Assembly: GCA_017543005.1 (NCBI GenBank)
Contig: JAFWEA010000184.1
Coordinates: 1-5,489 of the forward strand
Reading direction: 5' to 3'
DNA length: 5,489 nucleotides
From: Solobacterium sp.
GTDB lineage: Bacteria; Bacillota_I; Bacilli_A; Erysipelotrichales; Erysipelotrichaceae
The notes beneath the pieces are model-generated. The model worked only from the letters and a program-made list of their open reading frames with translations, had not been told where the DNA came from and searched no databases. Positions 1 to 5,163 of the stretch are shown one piece after another. Every line of letters begins with the position of its first letter. Position 1 is the first letter of the stretch. The position numbers and the translations under genes were made by a program.

Positions 1-721
1 GACCGAATCCGCCATTCTCGGCAAGACCACCGGCATTCATGTGGATTTTGCCTGTGATGTGCCGATCTGCCGCGGCCTGGGCTCCAGCGCGGCCATGTAT
101 GCCGGCGGGATCATCGCGGCCAACCTGGTCAACGGCATCAAGCCCGATGTCGAACAGTGCATCAACCTGGCCAGTGAACTCGAACATCACCCGGACAACG
201 CGGCCCCGTGCATCCTGGGCGGGGCGACTGCCTGCCTGAAGCGCGATGACAATACGGTCCTGGTCCACCGGCTCGATATTTCCGACCGCTTCCGCTATAC
301 CATCCTGGTACCGGACAGCGAAGTGCCGACCGAACAGGCCCGGGCGATCCTGCCGAAGTCCTATCCGCTCAGTGTCGCCGCCGGCAACGGGGCCCATGCC
401 ATCATGATGGTCGAAGCCCTGCGTACCGGCAGTCTCGAACTGCTGCGGGAAGCGGCGGTTGACCTGCTGCATGAACCATATCGGAGCCGGCTGATCCCCA
501 ACTACAGCACCGTCCGGCAGATCGTTCTGGATCATACGGACGGAGCCTTCCTGATCAGCGGCAGCGGCTCCACCTGCATCTTCATCAGCCATGACTCCCT
601 GGCCCCGGAAGCGGTCAGCGAAATCATGGAACTGCCGGACGGCTGGCAGATCGTTGAAACAAACATTGCCCGCGGCGGCATCGAAATCAAGGAGAACGGC
701 GTATGGCGGAAAAGTATCTGA
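1..721 (+). CDS. thrB: Homoserine kinase, 5'-truncated by the window edge
   Basis: Homoserine kinase phosphorylates L-homoserine with ATP to give O-phosphohomoserine, the substrate of threonine synthase; it is a cytoplasmic GHMP-superfamily enzyme. The reading frame is open from position 2 and gives 239 residues, so about 60 N-terminal residues lie outside the window if the protein has the usual length near 300. The GHMP ATP-binding loop PICRGLGSSAA is encoded from about position 62. It is followed by EHHPDNAAPCILGG, a close match to the family's HPDNVAPAILGG segment, and a C-terminal GAFLISGSGSTCIF glycine-rich strand typical of GHMP kinases. The combination of the HPDN block and the loop separates it from mevalonate or galactokinases. 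The stop TGA overlaps the next gene by 19 bp, which suggests translational coupling. The true start and promoter are not visible. Confidence 0.94.
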   Translation, partial: TESAILGKTTGIHVDFACDVPICRGLGSSAAMYAGGIIAANLVNGIKPDVEQCINLASELEHHPDNAAPCILGGATACLKRDDNTVLVHRLDISDRFRYTILVPDSEVPTEQARAILPKSYPLSVAAGNGAHAIMMVEALRTGSLELLREAAVDLLHEPYRSRLIPNYSTVRQIVLDHTDGAFLISGSGSTCIFISHDSLAPEAVSEIMELPDGWQIVETNIARGGIEIKENGVWRKSI

Positions 722-1140
722 TTGTAAACAAGAAGATCCTGCCGGATTATCTCGACAAGGTCATTGAGGCAAGACACCTGCTCATGTCGTGCGAAGTGCT
801 GACCATTACCGAAGCAGTCCAGCGGGTCGGCATTTCCCGGAATACCTATTATAAATACAAGGATTATGTCTTCCAGCCCGAAGAAACCGACAACCAGCGG
901 CGGGCTTCCATCTCCATGGTGCTGGCCCACGAAGCCGGGGCCCTCTCGGCCGTGCTGACTTCCATCAGCCGGGTCAACGCCAGCATCATCACGATTTCCC
1001 AGTCCACTCCCGTAGCCCTGAGGGCTTCGGTCATGATGGTACTGGACATCACCAACCTGCACGGAACCATCGATACCCTGATCGATGCCCTGAAAGACCT
1101 GAGCCAGGTCCATTCCGTACATCTTGATGCCCTGGAATAG
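703..1140 (+). CDS. HTH-ACT domain protein (UPF0735/PheB type)
   Basis: This 145-residue protein matches the small UPF0735 family, named PheB in Bacillus. Residues about 32-52 (ITEAVQRVGISRNTYYKYKDYVF region) read as a helix-turn-helix, with GISRNTYYKYK as the recognition helix. Residues about 70-142 form an ACT domain, a fold that usually binds an amino acid at a dimer interface. The start is supported by AAGGAG at 689-694, 8 nt before the ATG, inside the end of thrB. By inference it senses an aspartate-family or aromatic amino acid and may regulate the operon or the enzyme beside it; the sequence does not show the ligand. Its coupling to thrB favours threonine or homoserine metabolism. Length is normal for the family and no residue seems out of place. 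No terminator follows it. Confidence 0.9.
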   Translation: MAEKYLIVNKKILPDYLDKVIEARHLLMSCEVLTITEAVQRVGISRNTYYKYKDYVFQPEETDNQRRASISMVLAHEAGALSAVLTSISRVNASIITISQSTPVALRASVMMVLDITNLHGTIDTLIDALKDLSQVHSVHLDALE

Positions 1141-1146
1141 GCCACA

Positions 1147-1157
1147 TATGCTAGAAT
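1147..1157 (+). promoter_or_regulatory. Putative extended -10 promoter
   Basis: TGcTAGAAT at 1149-1157 matches the extended -10 form TGnTATAAT at all but one base. The nearest -35-like hexamer, TTGATG at 1124-1129, is 22 bp away, too far for normal spacing, so activity would rest on the extended -10. It would place a start near 1164, about 28 nt before the ATG at 1192, leaving room for the AAAGGA ribosome site. Read-through from thrB is also possible because no terminator separates the genes. Confidence 0.45.
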
Positions 1158-1191
1158 GAATACTGCTTCAGCCGGAAAGGATGTCTGAATC

Positions 1192-1587
1192 ATGAGTCCA
1201 AAAACCAAACGAAATCTGTCCTATGTCATGGTCGCTGCCGATTTCTTCCTGATGTTCATCTTCGCCCTCATCATGTTCGAGGAAATGCAGGACTTCGGCA
1301 TTTACCTGTTCATGCTGGCCTTCCTTGGCGTGGATGCGTATCTTTCCATTGACTACATCAAGGAACAGAACCGCAAGATCCGCATCAATGATTCCCTGAA
1401 GGCGGAAAACGAGTCCATGTACATGGACCGCCGCCGCTGGGATCAGAAAACCAGGACAGCCATGCGCCGCGGCACCTCGAAAGCCCAGCGGCCGATCAAC
1501 AGCCGCAACCTGGAGGAAGAAGAGGAAGACCTGCAGGAACTGCTGCAGAAACAGCAGGAAGAACTCAATCAGACCTACCGGCAATAG
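1192..1587 (+). CDS. Small two-helix membrane protein with coiled-coil tail, function unknown
   Basis: I do not recognise a named family for this 131-residue protein. Two hydrophobic segments, about residues 9-29 (YVMVAADFFLMFIFALIMF) and 36-55, are separated by a very short acidic turn, so the protein should be a membrane hairpin. After TM2 come basic stretches (KEQNRKIR, DRRRWDQK, MRRG) and then a strongly acidic, glutamine-rich end (EEEEED at 108-113, then QELLQKQQEEL), likely a short coiled coil. The positive-inside rule puts both ends, including the basic N-terminus KTKR, in the cytoplasm. AAAGGA at 1176-1181, 10 nt before the ATG, supports the start. It lies 25 bp upstream of the cyclophilin gene and is probably co-transcribed with it. 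A scaffold or adaptor role is conceivable but cannot be shown here. Confidence 0.82.
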   Translation: MSPKTKRNLSYVMVAADFFLMFIFALIMFEEMQDFGIYLFMLAFLGVDAYLSIDYIKEQNRKIRINDSLKAENESMYMDRRRWDQKTRTAMRRGTSKAQRPINSRNLEEEEEDLQELLQKQQEELNQTYRQ

Positions 1588-1612
1588 GAATATAAAAAAG
1601 GAGAATACAGAC

Positions 1613-2086
1613 ATGATTGTCATTGAAATGGAAAACGGCGGCATCATCAAGATCGAGCTGGATGAAAAGAGTGCCCCGATCACAGCCGCAAACTTCAAGG
1701 AACTGGCCGCCAGGGGCTTCTACAACGGCCTGACCTTCCACCGCGTCATCTCCGGCTTCATGATCCAGGGCGGCTGCCCGAAGGGCAACGGCACCGGCGG
1801 CTCCGGCAAGAACATTGTCGGTGAATTCGCGGCCAACGGTCACCCGAATCCGATCAAGCATGTCCGCGGCGTCATCTCCATGGCCCGGGCCATGAATCCG
1901 GATTCCGCTTCCAGCCAGTTCTTCATCATGCATGAAGATGCCCCGCATCTCGACGGCCAGTACGCGGCCTTCGGTCATGTGGTGGAAGGCATGGACGTGG
2001 TCGATGCCATTGCGGCTGTCCCGACCGACTTCCGTGACATGCCGATCAACCCGGTTGTCATCAAATCGATTACCGTAGAGGAATAA
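1613..2086 (+). CDS. Cyclophilin-type peptidyl-prolyl cis-trans isomerase
   Basis: Cyclophilins catalyse cis-trans isomerisation of peptide bonds before proline and help proteins fold. This 157-residue protein is a single bare cyclophilin domain with no signal peptide, so it should act in the cytoplasm. The catalytic arginine lies in FHRVI (R44), followed by FMIQGG (F49, Q52), the active-site strand SSQFFI (Q102, F103) and the HLDGQYAAFG block (L113). The tryptophan that human CypA uses for cyclosporin binding is replaced by H112, and the CypA active-site histidine by Y117, so drug sensitivity may be low. The segment between the catalytic strand and FHRVI is short, as in compact bacterial forms. 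AAGGAG at 1598-1603, 9 nt before ATG, fixes the start. An intrinsic terminator follows within 10 bp of the stop. Confidence 0.96.
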   Translation: MIVIEMENGGIIKIELDEKSAPITAANFKELAARGFYNGLTFHRVISGFMIQGGCPKGNGTGGSGKNIVGEFAANGHPNPIKHVRGVISMARAMNPDSASSQFFIMHEDAPHLDGQYAAFGHVVEGMDVVDAIAAVPTDFRDMPINPVVIKSITVEE

Positions 2087-2093
2087 TCATCCG

Positions 2094-2122
2094 AAAACAG
2101 AGTTCTGACTCTGTTTTTTCTT
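2094..2122 (+). terminator. Intrinsic terminator after the cyclophilin gene
   Basis: AAAACAGAGT (2094-2103) pairs perfectly with ACTCTGTTTT (2108-2117) around the four-base loop TCTG. The stem runs into a T-rich tract (six T at 2114-2119, then CTTTCT). It starts 8 bp after the cyclophilin stop and ends the left transcription unit. Confidence 0.93.
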
Positions 2123-2151
2123 TCTCACCGGGCGAAATGGCATGCTATGAT
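2122..2151 (+). promoter_or_regulatory. Putative promoter of the gene at 2178
   Basis: TGcTATGAT (2143-2151) is an extended -10 element; a weak -35 candidate TTCTCA (2122-2127) lies 18 bp upstream and touches the preceding terminator. The overlapping GATAAT at 2149-2154 is an alternative -10, and GATAAT recurs at 2159-2164. A start near 2158 would leave about 20 nt of leader before the ATG at 2178, enough for its AGGAG site. Confidence 0.55.
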
Positions 2152-2177
2152 AATTTCAGATAATGACAGGAGTTTTT

Positions 2178-2645
2178 ATGAGCAGTGGAATGTATTATAA
2201 ACATGTTTCTTCCCGGATCTATACGGTCGCTGTGTACGGCAGCCGCGGTCCGTATCTGTTTGACGGCCATCTGACCATGAAACAGTACTACCGGGATAAG
2301 GAAAAAACCGACCTCGATATACAGAAAACTTCTGCATATCTGACCGATAATCTGTTCTATGAAGTAAACAAGGTGCTGCGCATGCAGAACCTGGAAGAAT
2401 ACGGCGAACACCGGGAACTGGTTGTCATGCCGTATATCCTGCTGCGTGACCCCTTCCGGCTGGTCTACAACCGCCTGGCAACCGGCTCCTTCAAGGAGAA
2501 CAACCTGCTGGATCTGCTGAACGGACAGGACCCGCAGGCCCGCGGCACAGCCATCGTCATGAAACAGAATCCGGACGGCACGCTTTCGGGATTGACCCTG
2601 GAAGAAGCCCGCGAAGTACAGAACAGCCTCGGCGCCCTGTTGTGA
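2178..2645 (+). CDS. Uncharacterised 155-residue protein
   Basis: I do not recognise this family. The protein has no signal peptide or membrane helix and looks like a mixed alpha/beta cytoplasmic domain. It begins with a tyrosine-rich strand region (MYYKHVSSRIYTVAVYGSRGPYLFDG), then a charged helix (KQYYRDKEKTDLDIQKT), a second helix around NLFYEVNKVLRMQNLEEYG, a hydrophobic strand LVVMPYILLRDPFRLVYNRL, and an acidic C-terminal helix LTLEEAREVQNSLGALL. I chose ATG 2178 because AGGAG (2168-2172) precedes it by 5 nt. An in-frame ATG at 2163 would add five residues, but it has no ribosome site and lies only about 5 nt after the expected transcription start. Codon use resembles its neighbours. 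Its stop overlaps a GTG (GTGA at 2642-2645) that could open a longer form of the next gene. Confidence 0.8.
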   Translation: MSSGMYYKHVSSRIYTVAVYGSRGPYLFDGHLTMKQYYRDKEKTDLDIQKTSAYLTDNLFYEVNKVLRMQNLEEYGEHRELVVMPYILLRDPFRLVYNRLATGSFKENNLLDLLNGQDPQARGTAIVMKQNPDGTLSGLTLEEAREVQNSLGALL

Positions 2646-2668
2646 GCCGGGGTTTTCTTTTGAGCACC

Positions 2669-2701
2669 TTGAACCCGTCTGAAGGAGGTTTCGTTTATAA
2701 T
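2669..2701 (+). promoter_or_regulatory. Putative promoter with perfect TATAAT close to the ATG
   Basis: TATAAT at 2696-2701 is a consensus -10. The closest -35-like hexamer is TTGAAC at 2669-2674, but the 21-bp spacer is longer than the usual 16-18, so the -35 is doubtful. Transcription would begin about 7 bp after the -10, at or next to the ATG at 2708, giving a leaderless or nearly leaderless mRNA. Confidence 0.5.
2682..2688 (+). promoter_or_regulatory. Orphan AAGGAGG Shine-Dalgarno-like site
   Basis: AAGGAGG is a near-perfect anti-16S match, yet no start codon lies within the normal 5-12 nt after it. The next ATG in the downstream frame, at 2708, is 19 nt away with a TATAAT between them. 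It could be a chance match, part of the promoter spacer, or a ribosome standby site on a read-through transcript. Confidence 0.35.
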
Positions 2702-2707
2702 ACAGAC

Positions 2708-3190
2708 ATGAATTCCTATTCGACAGAAATCAGAGATTCCATCCGGTCCTATCTGGACAGTCAGGAATGGAAATATGCCTTCGATGAACAGTATGGCTGT
2801 TTTTATCTGAATATCAGTCTTCAGGGCAAGCCCTGCAAGACGAAGATGGTCATCAATATCAGTGATGCCCATTACCAGGTCTCCGCTTCTCTGGTCCATC
2901 CGGTGCCGGATGAAACCCTGGATGATATGCGGAAGGTGCTGAACCGCATCAACAACGACCTGCTGTTCGGTCATTTCGAAGTGACGGATGAAAACGAGAT
3001 CCGCTACCGGGCTACGGTTTTCCTCTGGCAGCATCTCCCGGGCAATGACATGATCCGCAAGAGCCTGCTGGCGCCGATCTGTGCCATTTCCCACTATGCC
3101 GACCTGATTGCCGATGTGCGCCAGGGTCGGATGAGTGCCGACGCAGCCATCAATGTCCTGCAGACCAGCAAAGCCAGCCGGATGAACTGA
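2708..3190 (+). CDS. YbjN-like domain protein
   Basis: This 160-residue protein has the layout of YbjN-type domains, which share a fold with type III secretion chaperones and are described as putative sensory or regulatory proteins without a defined reaction. An N-terminal helix (EIRDSIRSYLDSQEWKYAFDE) leads into strands FYLNISL and KTKMVINIS, then helix DETLDDMRKVLNRINNDLLFGHFEV, a strand RYRATVFLW, and a long helix after GNDMIRKSLL. The sequence N-R-x-N-x-x-L-x-F-G-x-F is the most typical segment. It has no membrane segment. ATG 2708 begins exactly at the domain. GTG 2642 would add 22 residues without homology-like character and has no ribosome site; TTG 2660 is similarly unsupported. The fold assignment is from pattern recognition and not from a profile search. 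Confidence 0.72.
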   Translation: MNSYSTEIRDSIRSYLDSQEWKYAFDEQYGCFYLNISLQGKPCKTKMVINISDAHYQVSASLVHPVPDETLDDMRKVLNRINNDLLFGHFEVTDENEIRYRATVFLWQHLPGNDMIRKSLLAPICAISHYADLIADVRQGRMSADAAINVLQTSKASRMN

Positions 3191-3221
3191 AAAAAAACGG
3201 TGTGAGATCACACACCGTTTT
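3191..3221. terminator. Bidirectional intrinsic terminator between convergent genes
   Basis: AAAACGGTGTG (3194-3204) pairs with CACACCGTTTT (3211-3221) across the loop AGATCA, an 11-bp perfect stem. The plus-strand T tract is short (four T, all in the stem). On the minus strand the seven A at 3191-3197 become a full T tract, so it should end the amidohydrolase message most strongly and the YbjN-like message as well. It fills the 43-bp gap between the two stop codons. Confidence 0.92.
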
Positions 3222-3233
3222 CATTATGCTTTG

Positions 3234-4853
3234 TCAGTCGCCGTAAACCTTGCGGCCATCCATGTAGGTTGCCTTGATGGCAATATCCTTCAGGGTGTTG
3301 GCCGGGACTTCAAACGGATCCTTCTCGAGGATGACGAAGTCAGCCAGGAAACCCGGGGCGATGCGGCCCTTTCTGTTCTCTTCGAAGCTGGCTTCAGCCG
3401 AACGGATGGTATAGCTGTCCAGCGCTTCCTGTACGGTGAAGGCTTCTTCCGGCAGGTACGGCTGCGGGTTGTCACCATGGAGTGAGGCTCTGGTCACAGC
3501 ACACTGGATACCGCCCATGACAAACGGCAGTTCAACCGGGCAGTCGGAACCGTTGGAAACGGAGACACCCTTCTTCATCAGGGTCTTCCAGCTGTAGCTG
3601 GTGGAAGCCAGTTCCTTGCCGACCCGGGCTTCTACAATCTGGGTATCATAGTCCAGGAAGATGCTCTGGGCATAGACATGCATGTTCAGGTCAGCAATCC
3701 GCTGCAGCTGATCCGGACGGGAAATCTGGCAGTGGACAACACCATGACGGTGATCCTTGCGCGGATTCTTCTGCAGGGCCAGGTCAACGGCATTCAGCAC
3801 CCGGTCAAGGCAGGCATCGCCGATCGCGTGGATGGCAACGTGCATGTTGTGATCGTTGGCATATTCAACCATGGCATTCATTTCTTCGACACTGTAGATT
3901 GCCAGGCCGGTCGCATTCGGATCATCCGCATACGGACGGCTCAGGAAAGCGGTTCTGGCACCCAGGGCACCGTCGCCGAGCATCTTCAGCGGGCCGATCT
4001 TGAAGTTCTCTGTACCGACACCGGTCACATTGCCTTCATCAACGAATTCCTTGAATCCTGCAAAGGTCGGGAAACGGCTCTGTTCATAGACACGTACAGT
4101 CAGGTTGCCTTCCGCTTCGACTTCCTGGAACGCTTCCTTGATGACCCGCCAGGATACACCCTTGAAGGTATCCAGGTCATCGGACTGTACGCTGGTGACA
4201 CCGAAGGTATTGGCTGCCTTGCTGGCCTGCCGGATCATTTCCTTGATGTCTTCCTTGGTCGGAATCGGGATCAGGGAAGCGATGATCGGCATGGCATTGT
4301 CGAAGAACCGGCCGTCCGGCTCACCGTTTTCAATGCCGATGCGGCCGCCGTCCGGGGCCACTGTATCAGCTGTAACACCGGCCAGTTCCAGCGCCTTGGA
4401 GTTGACGACAGACGCATGGCCGCACGCTCTTGTAATGACGATCGGATACTCTGTAGAGACCTTGTCCAGGTCATAACGGTTCGGCATCCGATGGACATCG
4501 GAGAAGTAGTCCTGGTTCCAGCCGCGGCCCTGCAGCCAGCCGCCTTCAGCGACCGGGTGTTCTGCCGCAAAGCGCTTCATTTCGCCCAGCAGGTCTTCCA
4601 GGGAACCGGTATGGATGGCCAGGTTGGCAGTGACCAGCGCGTTGCCGAAGCCGGTCAGATGCATATGGCTGTCATTGAAGCCGCTGCATACAAACGCTCC
4701 TGCCAGATCGACAACTTCGTCACCGTCAGCCTTCAGGGCGCAGATTTTCTCATTTGTCCCGGCCGCAACAAACTCGTTGCCTTCAACCGCAAACGCTTCC
4801 GCCAGCGGCAGTTCACCGGTGTAGACTTTTCCGTTAAAATAGATTGTTTTCAT
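3234..4853 (-). CDS. YtcJ-type amidohydrolase (Amidohydro_3), lysine-riboswitch controlled
   Basis: This 539-residue metal-dependent amidohydrolase resembles YtcJ and N-substituted formamide deformylases, enzymes that hydrolyse C-N bonds of amides. Its substrate is unknown. The beta-sandwich start (MKTIYFNGKVYTG) is followed by the metal-binding DSHMHL (H63, H65), LKMLGDGALGARTAF (K290, the likely bridging lysine position), HAIGD (H342), HGVVHCQ (H374) and SNGSDCPVE (D437, catalytic aspartate). The C-terminal KGRIAPGFLADFVIL closes the sandwich. All expected ligands are present, so it should be active. No signal peptide is seen, so it is cytoplasmic. GAGGA (minus strand, 4864-4860) lies 6 nt before the ATG. 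It is transcribed alone, behind a lysine riboswitch, and ends at a bidirectional terminator. That control suggests a role in obtaining lysine, for instance by deacylating a lysine derivative; this is inference. Confidence 0.95.
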   Translation of the reverse strand: MKTIYFNGKVYTGELPLAEAFAVEGNEFVAAGTNEKICALKADGDEVVDLAGAFVCSGFNDSHMHLTGFGNALVTANLAIHTGSLEDLLGEMKRFAAEHPVAEGGWLQGRGWNQDYFSDVHRMPNRYDLDKVSTEYPIVITRACGHASVVNSKALELAGVTADTVAPDGGRIGIENGEPDGRFFDNAMPIIASLIPIPTKEDIKEMIRQASKAANTFGVTSVQSDDLDTFKGVSWRVIKEAFQEVEAEGNLTVRVYEQSRFPTFAGFKEFVDEGNVTGVGTENFKIGPLKMLGDGALGARTAFLSRPYADDPNATGLAIYSVEEMNAMVEYANDHNMHVAIHAIGDACLDRVLNAVDLALQKNPRKDHRHGVVHCQISRPDQLQRIADLNMHVYAQSIFLDYDTQIVEARVGKELASTSYSWKTLMKKGVSVSNGSDCPVELPFVMGGIQCAVTRASLHGDNPQPYLPEEAFTVQEALDSYTIRSAEASFEENRKGRIAPGFLADFVILEKDPFEVPANTLKDIAIKATYMDGRKVYGD

Positions 4854-4879
4854 TGTTCATCCTCACTCTTCCGGCGGAC

Positions 4880-4910
4880 AAAAAGGCAATGACCACGAGC
4901 CATTGCCTTT
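4880..4910 (-). terminator. Riboswitch-controlled intrinsic terminator (expression platform)
   Basis: On the minus strand, AAAGGCAATG (4910-4901) pairs perfectly with CATTGCCTTT (4891-4882) around a nine-base loop, followed by a run ending TTTTT (4884-4880). It lies 27 bp upstream of the amidohydrolase ATG. Its 5' arm, as GGCAATGGC (4907-4899), can instead pair with GCTATTGTC (4933-4925) in the P1 region through nine consecutive pairs including two G-U wobbles. This is the antiterminator that should form without lysine. Confidence 0.93.
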
Positions 4911-4922
4911 CCTTCTCCGGAT

Positions 4923-5090
4923 GTGACAATAGCTCCTCCACAGTGTGGGAGTACAGGACCTCTTCGGCCAAGTACCAATTCCCCGTCCCGGCATGGAAAC
5001 GGTGATTTCGGCGTCTCATCCTTTCGCTGTCTTTCCTTGGCCATGCCGCCTCATGACAGTTACTCTTAATCGACGCGCCTCTGTTGTCGA
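4923..5090 (-). promoter_or_regulatory. Lysine riboswitch aptamer (L box)
   Basis: The minus-strand leader carries the conserved lysine-aptamer elements in order. These are P1 5' arm GACAACAG (5088-5081), AGAGGCGCG (5082-5074), the loop-E element AAGAGTA (5067-5061), P2 stem CTGTC/GACAG (5059-5055 with 5031-5027), GCGAAAGG, CGCCGAA (5013-5007), P3, P4 as GGCC-GAAGA-GGTC (4969-4957), P5 CTCC/GGAG, and P1 3' arm CTATTGTC (4932-4925), which pairs with the 5' arm at seven of eight positions. GGCATGG in L2 (5047-5041) is an exact complement of CCATGCC in L3 (4996-4990), reproducing the known kissing loop. GGCG (5079-5076) pairs with CGCC (5013-5010) to close P2. Lysine binding stabilises P1, frees the terminator and turns the amidohydrolase off. 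Confidence 0.96.
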
Positions 5091-5099
5091 CCTGATTCG

Positions 5100-5128
5100 A
5101 TTATGAATGGTAGAAATCGGACTGTCAA
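5100..5128 (-). promoter_or_regulatory. Sigma-A promoter of the riboswitch-amidohydrolase unit
   Basis: On the minus strand, TTGACA (5128-5123), a perfect -35, is separated by exactly 17 bp from CATAAT (5105-5100), five of six matches to the -10. The start would fall near A5093, a few bases before the P1 5' arm, as expected for a riboswitch leader. A strong constitutive promoter fits control by attenuation. Confidence 0.92.
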
Positions 5129-5151
5129 TAACTGTTCGGCATAAATTCCTG

Positions 5152-5157
5152 TATAAT
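5152..5157 (+). promoter_or_regulatory. Putative -10 of the rightmost gene
   Basis: TATAAT is a perfect -10, 6 bp before the ATG at 5164. No convincing -35 is found at 16-18 bp upstream. The start would coincide with the ATG, predicting a leaderless message. It stands back to back with the lysine-riboswitch promoter. Confidence 0.55.
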
Positions 5158-5163
5158 GAATTT

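Noticed and set aside
2149..2164. Direct repeat GATAATTTCAGATAAT before the uncharacterised gene
   Set aside because: It is a six-base repeat in an AT-rich promoter; it may be duplicate -10-like sequence but is too short to call an operator.
2465..3211. A 248-codon minus-strand open frame across the YbjN-like gene
   Set aside because: It is the mirror of two plus-strand genes, crosses the bidirectional terminator and shows no recognisable domain.
3201..3212. TGTGA-GA-TCACA palindrome resembling a CRP-type operator
   Set aside because: The half-sites are 2 bp apart instead of 6, and the sequence is fully explained as part of the convergent terminator stem.
3678..4892. A 404-codon plus-strand open frame opposite the amidohydrolase gene
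   Set aside because: It is antisense to a gene with complete catalytic motifs, has low-complexity non-protein-like composition and no ribosome site, and runs into the terminator of the riboswitch.
4834..5044. Two short minus-strand open frames of 61 and 64 codons upstream of the amidohydrolase
   Set aside because: They lie inside the lysine riboswitch leader, whose sequence is explained by conserved RNA structure.
4923..5090. T-box leader as an alternative reading of the structured 5' region
   Set aside because: The T-box TGGNACCGCG sequence is absent, while the L-box AAGAGTA, CGCCGAA and kissing-loop elements are all present.
5067..5103. Inverted repeat TAATCGA/TCGATTA flanking the riboswitch transcription start
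   Set aside because: Seven-base arms separated by 23 bp that partly overlap the -10 and the aptamer; chance is a sufficient explanation and no partner repressor is seen.
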